A DNA stretch of 64,000 nt from the NCBI GenBank assembly GCA_914767715.1, contig OU612075.1:8308001-8372000 (forward strand), written 5' to 3'. A model generated the notes under the pieces. That model did not search any database. It was given only the letters and a program-made list of their open reading frames with translations, and was not told where the DNA came from. Positions 14,001 to 25,623 of the stretch are shown here, in pieces (the stretch's first letter is position 1; the number at the start of each line of letters is the position of its first letter). The position numbers were made by a program, and so were the translations under genes. Source of the DNA: Membranipora membranacea (Eukaryota; Bryozoa; Gymnolaemata; Cheilostomatida; Membraniporidae).

Positions 14001-17000
14001 CAAATAATGTCCAATAATATCAAATAATATCCAATGATATCCAACCATTTCCAATCATATATAATCATATCCACTCATATCTCATCATAACATATCTCAA
14101 TATCATATATTATATTGATAACATATATTGTTATAGCACATATCATATTCAGAAAACTAATCTGTAAAACATAGTAGGGAGAGTGAATCAGCAGCAAAGT
14201 GGTGGCCGGACAAAAAAAAAATTGTACAGTCTGGTTTAGCTATCTCAAATCCATCATGGAAATTCTTTCAGAATCAAACCAAAAGTTGCCTCAATAGCTC
14301 CTACAGGATCGTGATAGCACACCCACAGACCAAACTATTCTCACCTCAGTAAAAATTTCAAGTTCATTGTTCTTAATAATGAGTCTTTCTGCAAATTCCC
14401 AACTGACCCTCTCTTAGCACTGGGAATATAAAGTGAAATTTTAAATAAGGAAAAATCTTTCGATTTCCCCTTAGTGCCACGACAATGCCCTAATCAGCGA
14501 ATCCTCATTCTAACTTGTAGGTCGATTGGTTTACCTTTTGTTGTGGCTGTATGCGAGTATCACTTCTGGGTGAATCTCCTAGACAGTTTATATGGCCTGA
14601 GAAAAAAGGAGACATTTAAAAGGGATACATTAAATAGCAGATGACAGAATAATGACAGTATTATTACTTGCTTGCCGTCAAGAACAAAATTTAAATTTGG
14701 TCAATTTCATCATATATTTAAAAAAATGCATTCAACAATTACAACATTCCTCTATATGAAGCAGATTTGAAATGCCTACATCAGTCCCTGTATATATTGT
14801 TAATCAGTGCCATAATATGACCTCAGAGGTGACCTTCAGCAAAGCCAAAACAATATTATGTGAAGGTATTGAAAGTTACAACTGATGAATTATTATCATC
14901 AACTTGTATTCCGTCATACCTCACTTATAGGACACCATATTTGGTAATGTTGCTGCTTATATTAAAGTCATGTTTACCCTTTTTACTGCACTGGGTGCCC
15001 TGTTACTGGTGTTAGTGGTTAAGTTTACAATGGGTAAGGACGCTTGCATAAACTTATAATTGTGGTGACTCAATAGTGAGGTATTACAATACACCCCTAT
15101 TCAAATTTTTTGCTGCCTTACTTGATGCCGCCGAATCAGTACGCAGTCTGTTGAGTGATGAGATGCTGCCAGAGGGTGATGACTTCGGAGGAGATGATTT
15201 TGGCAAAGGTGGTTTTTTCTCCTGTGCCACAGCAGATGCTTTTGCCTTCTTTTTCTTTTTTTTCTGAAAATTAAACATAATCCAGTAGAAATCGCTCTGT
15301 AAATTGTGATGCAACTAGTAATTGCGCGAAAGGAATCATAGATGAGCCAATCCAAATTGATGACCAAGTCTAGATTATCAAGTAGGTGAGAATCTAAATC
15401 GATAGAGTAGGATCCAATAATAATCCAATCCAAAAATGTGTGCTAATTTCAATTAATTATTTATTCAAAATTCTTCAAGAAACTCAAGGTGTAAAAATAA
15501 AAATAGAAAGTTCTTATATGTGATGGTGTATTTTGAGGTAAATAAGATGAGCTAGTCTGTGTTATTATATACATTGGATGGCATTGAAAAAAAACACTAA
15601 CAAACACAGTTGATACAAGATATCGGCGACAGTGGTTTACTAACTCACATTTTTATTGGCTGATCGGTCCAGTTTCTGGAAGGCACTTGTATCCACAACT
15701 GCATACGGCTGTACAGTATCATCTGCCTCATCAGAACATGACTCCGTAGGCTTTATAATAGCAGGAGTTTGATATATAACGTTTTGATCCTCTTGTTTTA
15801 GCGAGTCATATTTTGCTTGGTTTTCAGAGGGGGCGGATGGGTCCTCCTCACTTTGGCTGAGCCTTGGAGGTTTGGGTGGGCTGACCTTTTGTTTTGTGCA
15901 TAGCTGTCTGTCCGGTGAATCAATTGGCTTGTTGTTGGAAACGCTGGATGGATTACTTCCAGCTAATTGAGATAATGAGTTTTGCAGAGGTTCTGATTTA
16001 GTTTTGGGTGATTGCCTTGTATGATTTTGCGTTGTTATATCCATGTTTGCATCATTGGTTGGGGGTGTATTGATTTTTGCTCCAACCTGAGAGGTCCTTG
16101 GGCTTTGTAGTGAGTCGCTAGGATTCATCTTGCCATGCAAAGATTTAGCAGCATTACTTCTACTAGATGCACCCAATGTCTCATTGCTAGCCCACAATCC
16201 GACACTCTCCCTGCCCGAGATGGTTTGAGCTTTCTTCTTATCAACTTTGGTTAATTGGTATTCGGGGGCTGATTTTGAATGAAGCTGCGTAGAGTTTTCT
16301 GATTTGTTTTGTTTTGGAGGACCAGGTTTCTCAGCATGGTCTGGTGTATTTCCTTGTGGTAGGTCAGCTGTTTGTTTGCGAGGAGGCTCTCCTTTAGATT
16401 TTTTGCTGTAGTTTCTGACACCAAGTGCCAGTTGAGCTATTCTAGGATCTATACCAGTGAGGTCAGGTGAGGAGCGATTACTGTCGTCGGAGCTGTACTC
16501 TGAAGAGTCCGTGTCAAAACTGCAAACAAAGTTAGTGAGTATCAAATCAAGTGAGTGTCAAATCATGTGAGTGTCAAATCAAGTGAGTGTCAAATCATGT
16601 GAGTGGAAAATCAAGTGAGTGTCAAATCAAGTGAGTGTCAAATCAAGTGAGTGCCAAATCAGGTGATTGTCAAAATGAGTGAGTATAAAATCAAGTGCGT
16701 GTCGAAATGAATAAATCTCCATACATGAAGTATTTTGCTTTCAAAAGTTAGATTATTTGGGACAAAACACTCTTGACCTAGCTGCTGTAAGGTTTTATCA
16801 ATACAAAATATATAATTATGAAAAAGTATGAAACTCAGCTTTGCTTCAGAATCGGGGAGGTGAGAGATATTTTTAATTACTAGTGGATGAGATGACTGTC
16901 AAATCAGTTACCCTGACTTGATATGATTCATATATGAAAAAAAGTGAAGGTGAATCAATCACCATGTGATGATGTCATTTTTTTTTTAGTGAAATAAGTC

Positions 17001-20000
17001 GATTTTGTTAAGCCAATAATATGCAACCTCTGAATGGCTCCCACACCCAACGACCAATCAGAGTAATCATATTGGCTAACCAAAGCCTGCTCATCTCACT
17101 AAAACATGATATAATATTGATATCAAGGTAGGTGAGATGTTGATATTCTTACCCATCTAGTGCGGTATCCTGTAGAAATGTGTCATCTTGTGAGCTGAAC
17201 ACTGACGACTCAGCTAGCTGGGTTAGCTCTACTAGTCTGGGAGTCGTATTCTCTATCACAGCTGGGCATCTTGTGAACCTGGAACGACCACAGGAAGCAT
17301 GTAACTGATGTTACAAATAGATAAGCACAACAAAAAAACAAAAAATTTTTTATAGTGACCGACCATACATTTACTGAGGCTGTTACAACTCTAGTTACAA
17401 ACTATCTGTTTAGCCCTATGTTTTATAAATATAATATTGATATAAATGACATGAGAAAAAAAGGCGATTTTGATGAGAGCCACTTTATTTCCAAAATCAT
17501 GTTCATAAGGAGAGATGTTATATGGATGGATATATGAGACATACGAAGACAGAATTTCACAATGCAGCATTAGTCTGAAGTCCAAATTGAAGATGTCAAA
17601 CTGTCAAATTTTGTTATCATTGACCATCTAACTCTGGGAATTCCAGATAGTTGCATTGTGGGATAGTCTTTACCATTCCATTTTTCATCCTCTTACCATA
17701 CCTCACTGACTTTGCTGAATCACTTCTTCTAGGTGTATCTGGTTTCGATTCTTTCAAAATAGAAGATGTGGAAAGCGGATGCCTGTAAAAAAGAGGAACA
17801 ATGTTGCCATACAAGCATACTGAGTGTCTGCTGCACATATCACTGAGGCACATTAACATTAAGCCATATAGAGAGAATGGACAATGAGACACCATGGTAA
17901 GCAATAAATGGTGCACCAACATCCAGCCATACTGACTACTGCATGTTAAAAAACTTAAATATCATAGAGCAACTCACTATGACAGTTTGTGTGGACCCTG
18001 TGGTTGGAGTTATGGATGTGATTACCAAGAAATTGAAAAAGCAGCAGTAGTTATGCTAATATATATACAGCCAAATAGTATAGAGGCTATATTACAATCA
18101 GGAAATGGATGGTTTCTCAAAGACCTAGTTATCAGTGTGGAAGTGGTGTTCACTAGGCAAAAATCAACCACAATAAAACATAAGCAAAATTGAATACCCT
18201 CATAAAGATGCATGCAAACTTACTGGAGTTGTTCCTTAGAAGTAGTATTATGAATCTCATGTGGCTCCGAGTGACATTCACTTTTTGACACAGATAGTTG
18301 TGATTGGCTAGATAGGGAAGAGATGGAAGGTTGTGATAGGCTAGTTGTGTCTACACTGTCCTCCGATTTGTCAATCGCATCTTCTGCAGGCGGTGTGAGT
18401 CTTGCTATTTCAACTGTAGCCCTAGAACTGGCCATAGGAAATGACAGCTCATGTGATTGCTTATTTAATCTCAATGATGAAGTGCCGTTAAATTTCCTGA
18501 GTTTTGGTGCGAGGCTATTTTTTGTGCCTAGTTTGTGACGTTTCAAGGACAGATCTATCCCAGAATCCCCATCTGAATCTGTACCTATAAAATAATCACA
18601 GAATATATATAAAATTAAACACCAGGAAGCGAAGCTCATTGAACAATTTAGCATAGCCTACATATTCCATACAGGGAGTTTCTCTTATAATCAATTCTCT
18701 AATTATTTCATGAGAAGACAAGACATACTGCCTGCAAGTTAATAATTGAAACTGTCATGCGCAGCTTAAGTGAGAATTTGATGTCTCGAAAACTCCCTGA
18801 TCAAACTTTGTAACAGTATGGAAATTTTAAAGTGGTTTTCTCTCCATGAAGGAAAACAACTCAAACTGATATATTGCTAGCATATAATATACTAGCACAC
18901 TCAATCTTACATATCTTAATATTTTGTCTTAGAATGTAATAGTTACTTTCGTACAACTAACTGTTAGCTGTAACCTTTCAGAAAACCTCAATGAATAAAA
19001 ATAAAAAGAATTATAAATTCTTATACATGCCTGACTTTCTCGGTGGGATTGTCACATATACAATATCTACAGAGGGTTTCCAGTGTTCCACAACTGGAAT
19101 CTCCTGTTCCCCATCCAACGAGGCTGTTGGTAGACTCTCCATAATTTCCCTGGGCTTAGTCACAATCAATGCATCACTTGAGGGTAACTTCACTTTGTCA
19201 TTGCCACCGGCAGATCTCACACTCATTTTTGAAAGTAGTGCCGTTCTGCGTCGTTGCAAATTTTCACATTTCTCAGCGAGCCTTGCTCTCATTTCTTCCA
19301 GGCGATCCTTAGTTTCAAGCGTTGATAATGATGCTGTAGAGGCTATAAATACAAGTGTGGTACACATATAACAATAGGCACCATATTACCTACTGAAAGT
19401 TAGACACATTGGTCAAATTCATGGATCGAAATTAAGCAAGATATGGTGGTGAGATTGAACAAAACGAAACCTCTCTTTCTGCTACACGAGAAGCATTAGT
19501 GCCATTCTGACTAAATTGTATAAATGTTTGATTAAAATTACAACTAGATAACTTCTTAGACAACAAGTGCGGAGAAATATTATTCTGATGTTTCTGGCCT
19601 CACCACTTTTGTTTCTAGGATGATTTGAATACATATCAGACGTGGAGTTCCGCTGTAGTGGTCTCAGTTTAGCTGACGCTGTCCCTTTCTTATGCGCATG
19701 AGAAACAGGAAGTGGTGCGGAGTCGTCCACTTCGTCTGAATCAGTGTCAATAATTAATGCTGGAGACAACTCCTGATTATCTGACAGCCTTGCTGAAACT
19801 GTTGGCAAGTCACCGATATCTATATCTGTAGTGCTCGATTTGGGAGTAAGAGACTGTTTACATGGCGTTAGAGGGCGTGGTTGTGATGGATTTGTGGCAG
19901 AATTATTATCAATATCTAGTAAATTATTGTTTGAGCGTGATATTACCGATATTCTGGTAGCGATCTGGTTCATTCTCTGCTTACTTTCCTGCAGTCGCTG

Positions 20001-22711
20001 ATGTATCGATGCTGTTGATAACGATGATTTCAGTCTGGGCGATTGATCATCAGTTTTAAGTAGGTGCAACCCACTCATAGATGTGTTCCATCCTCCGAGA
20101 CTGTTGCTAGTTTGAGGCGATTGCGGCACATCAATATTGACGCCCGCATTCTCCTGACATGTTAACTTGAGATCTGAGGCTTGCAAAAGGTCCGGCTGGG
20201 AAGAAGACAGGCCCTTGCAGAAATTTGACAGCGAATCGTTCTCTTTAACCGATAAGGGCACTCTACAAATAACAGGTTCATGGATATTAAATTCGGATTC
20301 AATGGACATAATTATTTTCTCATAAAAGCATAGTCCTGTCATATTTTTGGCTCATGCATATTACATTTATATATTGTTAGTTGTGAGAGTTGGGGATGTG
20401 CGGTTGCTTCCAGATTCTATTGTTATACGATATGTGGTGATTTATGAAGATGTTACATTTCCAAAGTGTATCCAACACATGGAAATAAACACGTTCATCA
20501 ACCTGGACAAGGGCCTTGCAACCGGGTGGCGCAGAGTAAATTAATCAAATTGAAACATATCTGACTTAAAGATATTAATCCAAATAATAATGTAATAAAA
20601 CATCATTTTTGATTTAATTTATATACCTTGAATTGCTCATGATCTTGAGAGATAATCTTCTAGCAGCCTTAGGTCTTTTATCATCATAATTTTCTCTGTC
20701 TGGGGCATCATCAGCTAGCCCGACCACAGAGAGATTAGTCAGGCTACGATTACAGGCCTTTGGATACTTTTTCTTCAAACTTTCGATGAATGAGGACTCC
20801 AGGTGGCGGCCTGTGTGCAAGGGTATGAGACCGACCGCCGCTGACTTAATCAGAAAAAATAACGGATGACAGAATCTTTCCAGAACTTGACAGTGACTTC
20901 AATCTTATAATCTGGAGTAAACTAAGCTACTAAGCTACAATATTCATACTTATTAGGCAATTTAATATTCAAAGCTTAAATTATATTATACTAATACTTA
21001 TATTAATACTTATACCAAGGAGTAAAATAGGTCTCCTTGCTTATACATGTAATTGTGATGTTCAATGTTTGACTGGTGAACACAGAGATCAACTATAGTA
21101 CCTCTCCTCTGACATGCTGATCTGTTTTTATTATAATAAATCATATATCATTGCTTGCTGGTGGGGAGGAAAACATTCCTTTGGTCAGGGTTGAAGTTCC
21201 GGGAGCAGAAACAGGTGTTGGTATAAAATTTACACAGTATTGCTGTAGGATGGCAGATATGAAGTTCAATTTAATTTATTATATTATTGGATGTGGACAC
21301 ATCCAAGGATACCTTAGGTCACCCATGTGGTCAAGCCATTTCGATCAAAAGGGAGGACAACCCTATAATCAAATCAATAATTGCATGGAACCCAAACTCA
21401 TTGATGGAACAAATACGAAGTCAGGGCCCCTCACTCTCTCCAATCCTGTTAAATTGTAATTATTACATGTTTTTATTGTTACTGTTATACCAACTTTGTG
21501 ACCTCATAAATAGACAAATGAAAATAAAAATGAGACCTGAACCAAGTTTTTCTCTATGTATTTGATTGAGGACTTTTAAATATTATTGGTAATGAACTGG
21601 ATTTAAAAACCTAGATTCACCGTTCCTTTTGGAGTATACTTTGGTGTAGGACAAATCTGACACTTGGTCGATCGATGCAAACACTTTGGCATGTTTCTCA
21701 ATTACATGACTTTTGTCATTTTGCTATCATCACTCAGCACAAAACATGAATAATACAATCAGTTGTAAAATCACGGATGACTGGGTAAACACTGAGTTGA
21801 AACAATGCTCAATACAGATTAGGGATTAATTACATGAAATCAATGAAGATAATATTTAGTCATGATTGACACCCACAATTAATTGACCTGAATCACGCTC
21901 TACTACAAATCGATAACCTGTCCAGCCTTATCCCCCTTGCCTTGGGCCTGTTGGTGGATTGGGGTGATGTTGGCAGAACCTGGATTTGCTGGTTGACTTT
22001 TTCCAGGGGGTCAGCAACCATTCTAGTCCGGACAATGAACTCCCTTACGGTTCTTTGCCATAAGACTGACCCATAGATATTATTTTATAATACAATCGCT
22101 TGATACATAATTTATGTAAAATGATAAACTGAAAAAAAGCAAGCAAATACTTAGAGCAAGGTGCCCGGGGACTTGGAGGGTTTCTCTATCTATTGCCATC
22201 CGCAATCCAATATTAAAGCATTGATAATGATATGCAGCGTCCTATTTCTTAGATTTAGTGTCACAATTTTTAGAAACCTATTGTGGGTTCAAGGTATGTG
22301 CGCTTTGAATAGATAATCAACCCTTTTCCAAATTTTTACTTTACCTAGCTGATAATTTGATGATGTTAGACTTATCTTGAATTTTGGTGACTGTATAGGG
22401 CTAGGCTTTTCTGAATTATAAGGATATGGTAGGCGATATTGAATTTTAATCAGAGTCCATTCAACATCATGATACAACTTTCTCTAATAGAAACAGTTTG
22501 TCATGTATCCAATAAAGCTCTCATTCATTGAATGAATGGTGTTGAAAGTGTTAGCTATTGCCTTGTCATATGCAGTTTGCCTGATGAATAATACAGTAGC
22601 TACTATGATGGCATAGGCAGGTGGGACTCTGAAGCAGTTGACAATAAGCTCAATCAAGAAACCGGTCATTTCGTTCTCACCTTGCTGTTTTCTGGTGAAG
22701 ACATCACCCAT
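8051..22711 (-). CDS. large disordered protein with C-terminal PDZ domain (probable KIAA1614 homologue)
   Basis: The coding exons, in transcript order, are 22711-22681, 20810-20627, 20262-19604, 19342-19031, 18584-18224, 17782-17702, 17278-17153, 16519-15649, 15263-15122, 14596-14535, 13911-13779, 12444-12346, 11439-11253, 10647-10507, 10046-9807, 9362-9163 and 8256-8051. They sum to 4035 nt, 1344 residues plus TAG, and every junction keeps phase. Most of the protein is Ser/Pro/Lys-rich and looks disordered. Helical, coiled-coil-prone segments lie at about 156-182 and 299-330, with basic patches near 876-885 and 1105-1130. Residues 1249-1335 form a PDZ domain: the binding loop reads GPYGF and the core has VGDEIREVNG. 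It ends DEWF soon after. PDZ domains bind C-terminal peptides, so a scaffold role is inferred. KIAA1614 identity rests on the neighbouring XPR1 gene, similar length and my memory of the family. The first exon and start are least certain. Confidence 0.8.
8369..8480. repeat. dispersed repeat, relative of 7775-7915
   Basis: Both copies share cacacgcc(a/g)tatttttcca, a gcataggatagcta block and a ggct(a/t)acaaata block in the same order. This copy lies in the last intron of the PDZ gene; the other lies just past its stop codon. Confidence 0.5.
11043..11244 (-). mobile_element. hAT-like MITE abutting the exon 13 splice donor, copy D
   Basis: The termini are CCACACTGA and TCAGTGTGG. The flanking 7-bp duplication CCACTCA lies at 11036-11042 and 11245-11251. 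On the gene's strand that duplication is TGAGTGG, which overlaps the GTGAGT donor of exon 13 (11252-11247). The element is thus inserted within 8 bp of the exon and its duplication keeps the donor intact. It is related in inverted orientation to 2247-2460 and to a fragment at 43257-43320. Confidence 0.75.
11943..12319. mobile_element. 377-bp TTAA-flanked MITE, copy 1
   Basis: The termini are AGGGCAACCAAGGTTTCG and, inverted at the other end, AGGGCAACCAAGGTTTCA. TTAA flanks both sides (11939-11942, 12320-12323). A copy of exactly the same length lies in opposite orientation at 38107-38483. It has no coding capacity and belongs to a piggyBac/Kolobok-type non-autonomous family. It ends about 20 bp past the donor of exon 12 of the PDZ gene. 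Confidence 0.85.
12445..13778. other. intron of the PDZ gene
   Basis: No exon or recognisable element is seen. The segment 13540-13760 is very AT-rich, with runs of T and short TTTTAAAT words. Confidence 0.5.
13925..14140. repeat. degenerate ATATCCAAT tandem repeat
   Basis: Units close to aatatccaata(a/t) repeat with substitutions through this intronic stretch, giving way to a TATCATA-rich run after 14080. Confidence 0.7.
16533..16706. repeat. 16-bp minisatellite next to an exon
   Basis: About ten copies of caaatcaagtgagtgt, with a/t and other substitutions, begin just outside the large exon 15649-16519. On the gene's strand the array is intronic and lies directly upstream of that exon's acceptor. 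Confidence 0.85.
19027..19035 (-). other. candidate non-canonical GC splice donor
   Basis: The exon 19342-19031 can keep frame with the next exon (18584-18224, entering in phase 1) only if it ends TCAG|GCATGT, a GC-AG intron. The canonical alternative CAT|GTATAAG at 19026 leaves phase 2 and breaks the frame. GC donors prefer AG|GCAAGT, which this resembles. An undetected small exon between 18585 and 19026 is the alternative. Confidence 0.5.
22681..22711 (-). CDS. proposed first coding exon of the PDZ gene
   Basis: ATG at 22711-22709 opens a 10-codon exon, MGDVFTRKQQ, ending at the strong donor CAAG|GTGAGA. An in-frame TAG lies four codons upstream, which supports this ATG. It ends in phase 1 and joins the exon whose acceptor CACACAG lies at 20817-20811, giving a total divisible by three. 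An alternative acceptor after TTAAG at 20845 is in phase 0 and would need another first exon. Transcript data would decide. Confidence 0.45.
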
Positions 22712-25623
22712 GTGTAAGGCCTAGGCCACAGATATCAAACAGATCAGTTCCCTGTTCGAGACCTCTCACATATTTCTTGGTAACTACGTCCACCAACTTC
22801 AATCTGAAACACACAGTATTGCATTGAAAACCGGACCTGCTGAAAGAATCGCATCATTTTATCAATGTGTACACCATAGACAAAGCACACAACAGCGTGT
22901 GTTCTGTCTATTATATATAGTTTACATACAGGATTCATCACAACAGCAGTCGGTTGCTCAGATGGAAGGCAAGTTTTGTTTTATAGAATCTGTATGTTCC
23001 AGTTTTCTACCTGTGTAACAACATTAACACTTGAAACAGTATCTGAAGGGGCACACATCATGGCCTTAGTTTATTTGAAGAGGGATATTAAATTTGTCAC
23101 CACTGCGTGACAAAACTAGAACAAGACAGGAAAACTTATGTGGGAGCCAACAGGCTTTTGATACTCCCTTTACAACTTGCTTGTTTGATGGCCTACCTTG
23201 CTTATTGGAAACTATTTTTTACAGAAAGACATAAGTGACTATATTAACCTAAAGTTATTTTGATAATTTTTCCCGTAGATTACCATATTAGAACAATCTT
23301 GCTGGAATCCCAATCACTTACTTGGTACTTGCCATGTTGACCTTACTCTGTTGAAGGCTCAGGCAATTTGGCATTAATTGTAATCGGTTCTAGGTTATTA
23401 CTTATTAGTGAGCTTATGCCGCGTTCTCGACTAACTCTATCTATGGATGGGTTTCACAAGCCTTGGTTAGCCCCATGTGAGGACTGAATACCTTTCTCTT
23501 GAATTGTAGTAAAGGGCTCAAATATGCTGCAGGCATAGGTATTCCAGTATGGGTCAGGGGGGTCTTTCAATTAGAAAGAGTGATCCTTTACTAAAGCAAG
23601 TTATCACTATCACATCGCTCAAAATTATCACTCACTTGGTATTTCATTTAGAGAAAATCCCTCCCAAATCGCTCACTCAGAATGTATATATATAGTTCCA
23701 TCAAGTGACTGAGCAATCTATCTGAAAGCGAGACCCCTAGCAGGTATCGCTCACTCACTGAGTGAGCGATAAGATTGCGATTTTGGCTGTTTCTAATTGA
23801 AAGACCCCCCTGGTAAGCTGTATATATGCCTTGACTTTTGTCTTATTTAGGGCTACTAACTCACTGTATGGGTGTAAGTGTCAATGGATGGGTGAGGGCA
23901 AGATTGAAGATTAGAATGGAAGGAAGGATGTAGAGACCTTGCTGGTCCTTGAGTTGAAGACATGGTATGAACATGCAGTATGACTTATCCAAATTCATGA
24001 GCGTTCTAATGGCACATGTTATTGTTATTAATTCACCTTATACTAGTAGTCCACTACCAACTAAATCTACTACCTACTACAAACTTACTCTTTAAAATTA
24101 AATAAAATTACCCAACCCATACTCTACTCTTTGAACTTTACTTTGAGGATGCTTAGGGTGTGAAAATAACTCACTTTTTTCAATGTTCAGTGGAGGAGAT
24201 GCTCATGACCTTCTTATTTGTCAAAAAATCAGTTTCCCATTCTAAATCACTTGCTGTAGTGGTAACAGTAATGGAAATAGTAAATACTTGAAACCTTTGC
24301 TTGAAATGCTCCTTCATATAACATTTTGTTTAGATATCACCTGCGTAGTACGTCACTGGAATATGTGTTGTTTTTGTGGGAATTTGTCCACATTGCAGCC
24401 TTGTAATAAAAACTCTCAAACTATTCCCGAAAGCTATTGATACCGAATTATTATGCAGAAAATATAAACAAACTCTCAAAAACCACATTGTAAATTATAC
24501 TCCTAGAATAAAAGTCAAGTCAATTGAATCAAGCAGCTTATTCAGTGATCATATTGCCTTGTTTGATGTGCCGTTGCCCCCCTGATTGCTGTGTCACAAA
24601 CCAGGACTGATTACATAGATGAGGACAATTTCTGTGAAGGATACTGTAAGAAACAATACTCTTCTTTTGAGCCTTGTAGTTGTTTGTTGATCACTCACTA
24701 CTACTACTTACTATTCTACTCAAACTCTACTGACCCCTTTTACTACCCTATGTATATATATGCTCTCACTGACTGATTAGTGTGATGATTCTTCATTTAT
24801 GTTGTACATGGGCAAAGTTGACTTGCTTGTGACTCCAAAGACTTTCAAATTTGGGCCTGAGTTAGCTAATGTATGTGTGAGCTCTAGATTGCTGGATCAG
24901 AGCCGACACAATCATTACTATGTATGTCTTGGACTTGGTGGATGAGTCGGCCGGTCTGATAAGAGGTCTTAGCGTCAAAGGCGCTTAATTGCCTTGCTGG
25001 CTAATAATAAGGTGGGGCAGTAAGGGGGCATTGCCATAAGCCTATCTGTTTTTTTTTACACACCAAGTTAGACTGCCGTATTTAACTAGCTATCATAGAC
25101 TCAGTGGGGCAGTGATACCATACTGTACCAATGCTCTATATGCTGATGTAGAAGGGGTACTTATACTGTGTATATGGTTGTGCAAGCATACAGTAGGCTT
25201 CCCTTTGTGGTCCTGATCTGGATAGACCTGGCTACAATAGATGGCTTGCTTGCTCGTACAACAACGACTGCTGCCACCAGGAATTTAACCTCAATAATTA
25301 CCTATAACCATATGCATTCTCCCGACTTTTATCGACACCATCGTTAGGGAATACCTTTAGTACACAATCCATCATTCTGTCCTGAACATGGACTCTAATT
25401 ATCCACCTTATGGCAACAAACCTGAAGTAGCTGTCTATTGAATTTCATTTTTAGTTTACACGGCTACTTTAGACTCGAAGAAAGAGTACCCCTGCGTACA
25501 GACTGGCTTATCCTGAGCATATCATAATTGAACATATCAATGTCAGCGTCATCAAGGAGTATTCTACTGTCATAGACATATTATTGAGGTTGTAATAAAT
25601 AACGCGTAAATACAAATCCAAAG
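22712..25623. other. divergent intergenic region between the PDZ gene and XPR1
   Basis: The two genes are transcribed away from this 2.9 kb interval, which must hold both promoters and 5' UTRs. I see no TATA box in a convincing position and no CpG-rich block. It contains the inverted-repeat element 23555-23812. Short open stretches at 24376-24776 have no recognisable domain. Confidence 0.5.
23555..23812. mobile_element. 258-bp inverted-repeat element
   Basis: The left terminus CAGGGGGGTCTTTCAATTAG is mirrored at the right end as CTAATTGAAAGACCCCCCTG. No clear target duplication is seen. The interior has repeated TCACTCA words. It is non-coding and MITE-like, with the superfamily unresolved. 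Confidence 0.75.

Noticed and set aside
15101-15433. 110-codon minus-strand frame over PDZ-gene exon 9
   Set aside because: A frame-shifted shadow of the real exon (15263-15122), which is fixed by phase at both ends.
20627-20844. Alternative 5' end of the second PDZ-gene exon at 20844
   Set aside because: The acceptor is plausible but in phase 0, which does not fit the best first exon; kept only as an alternative.
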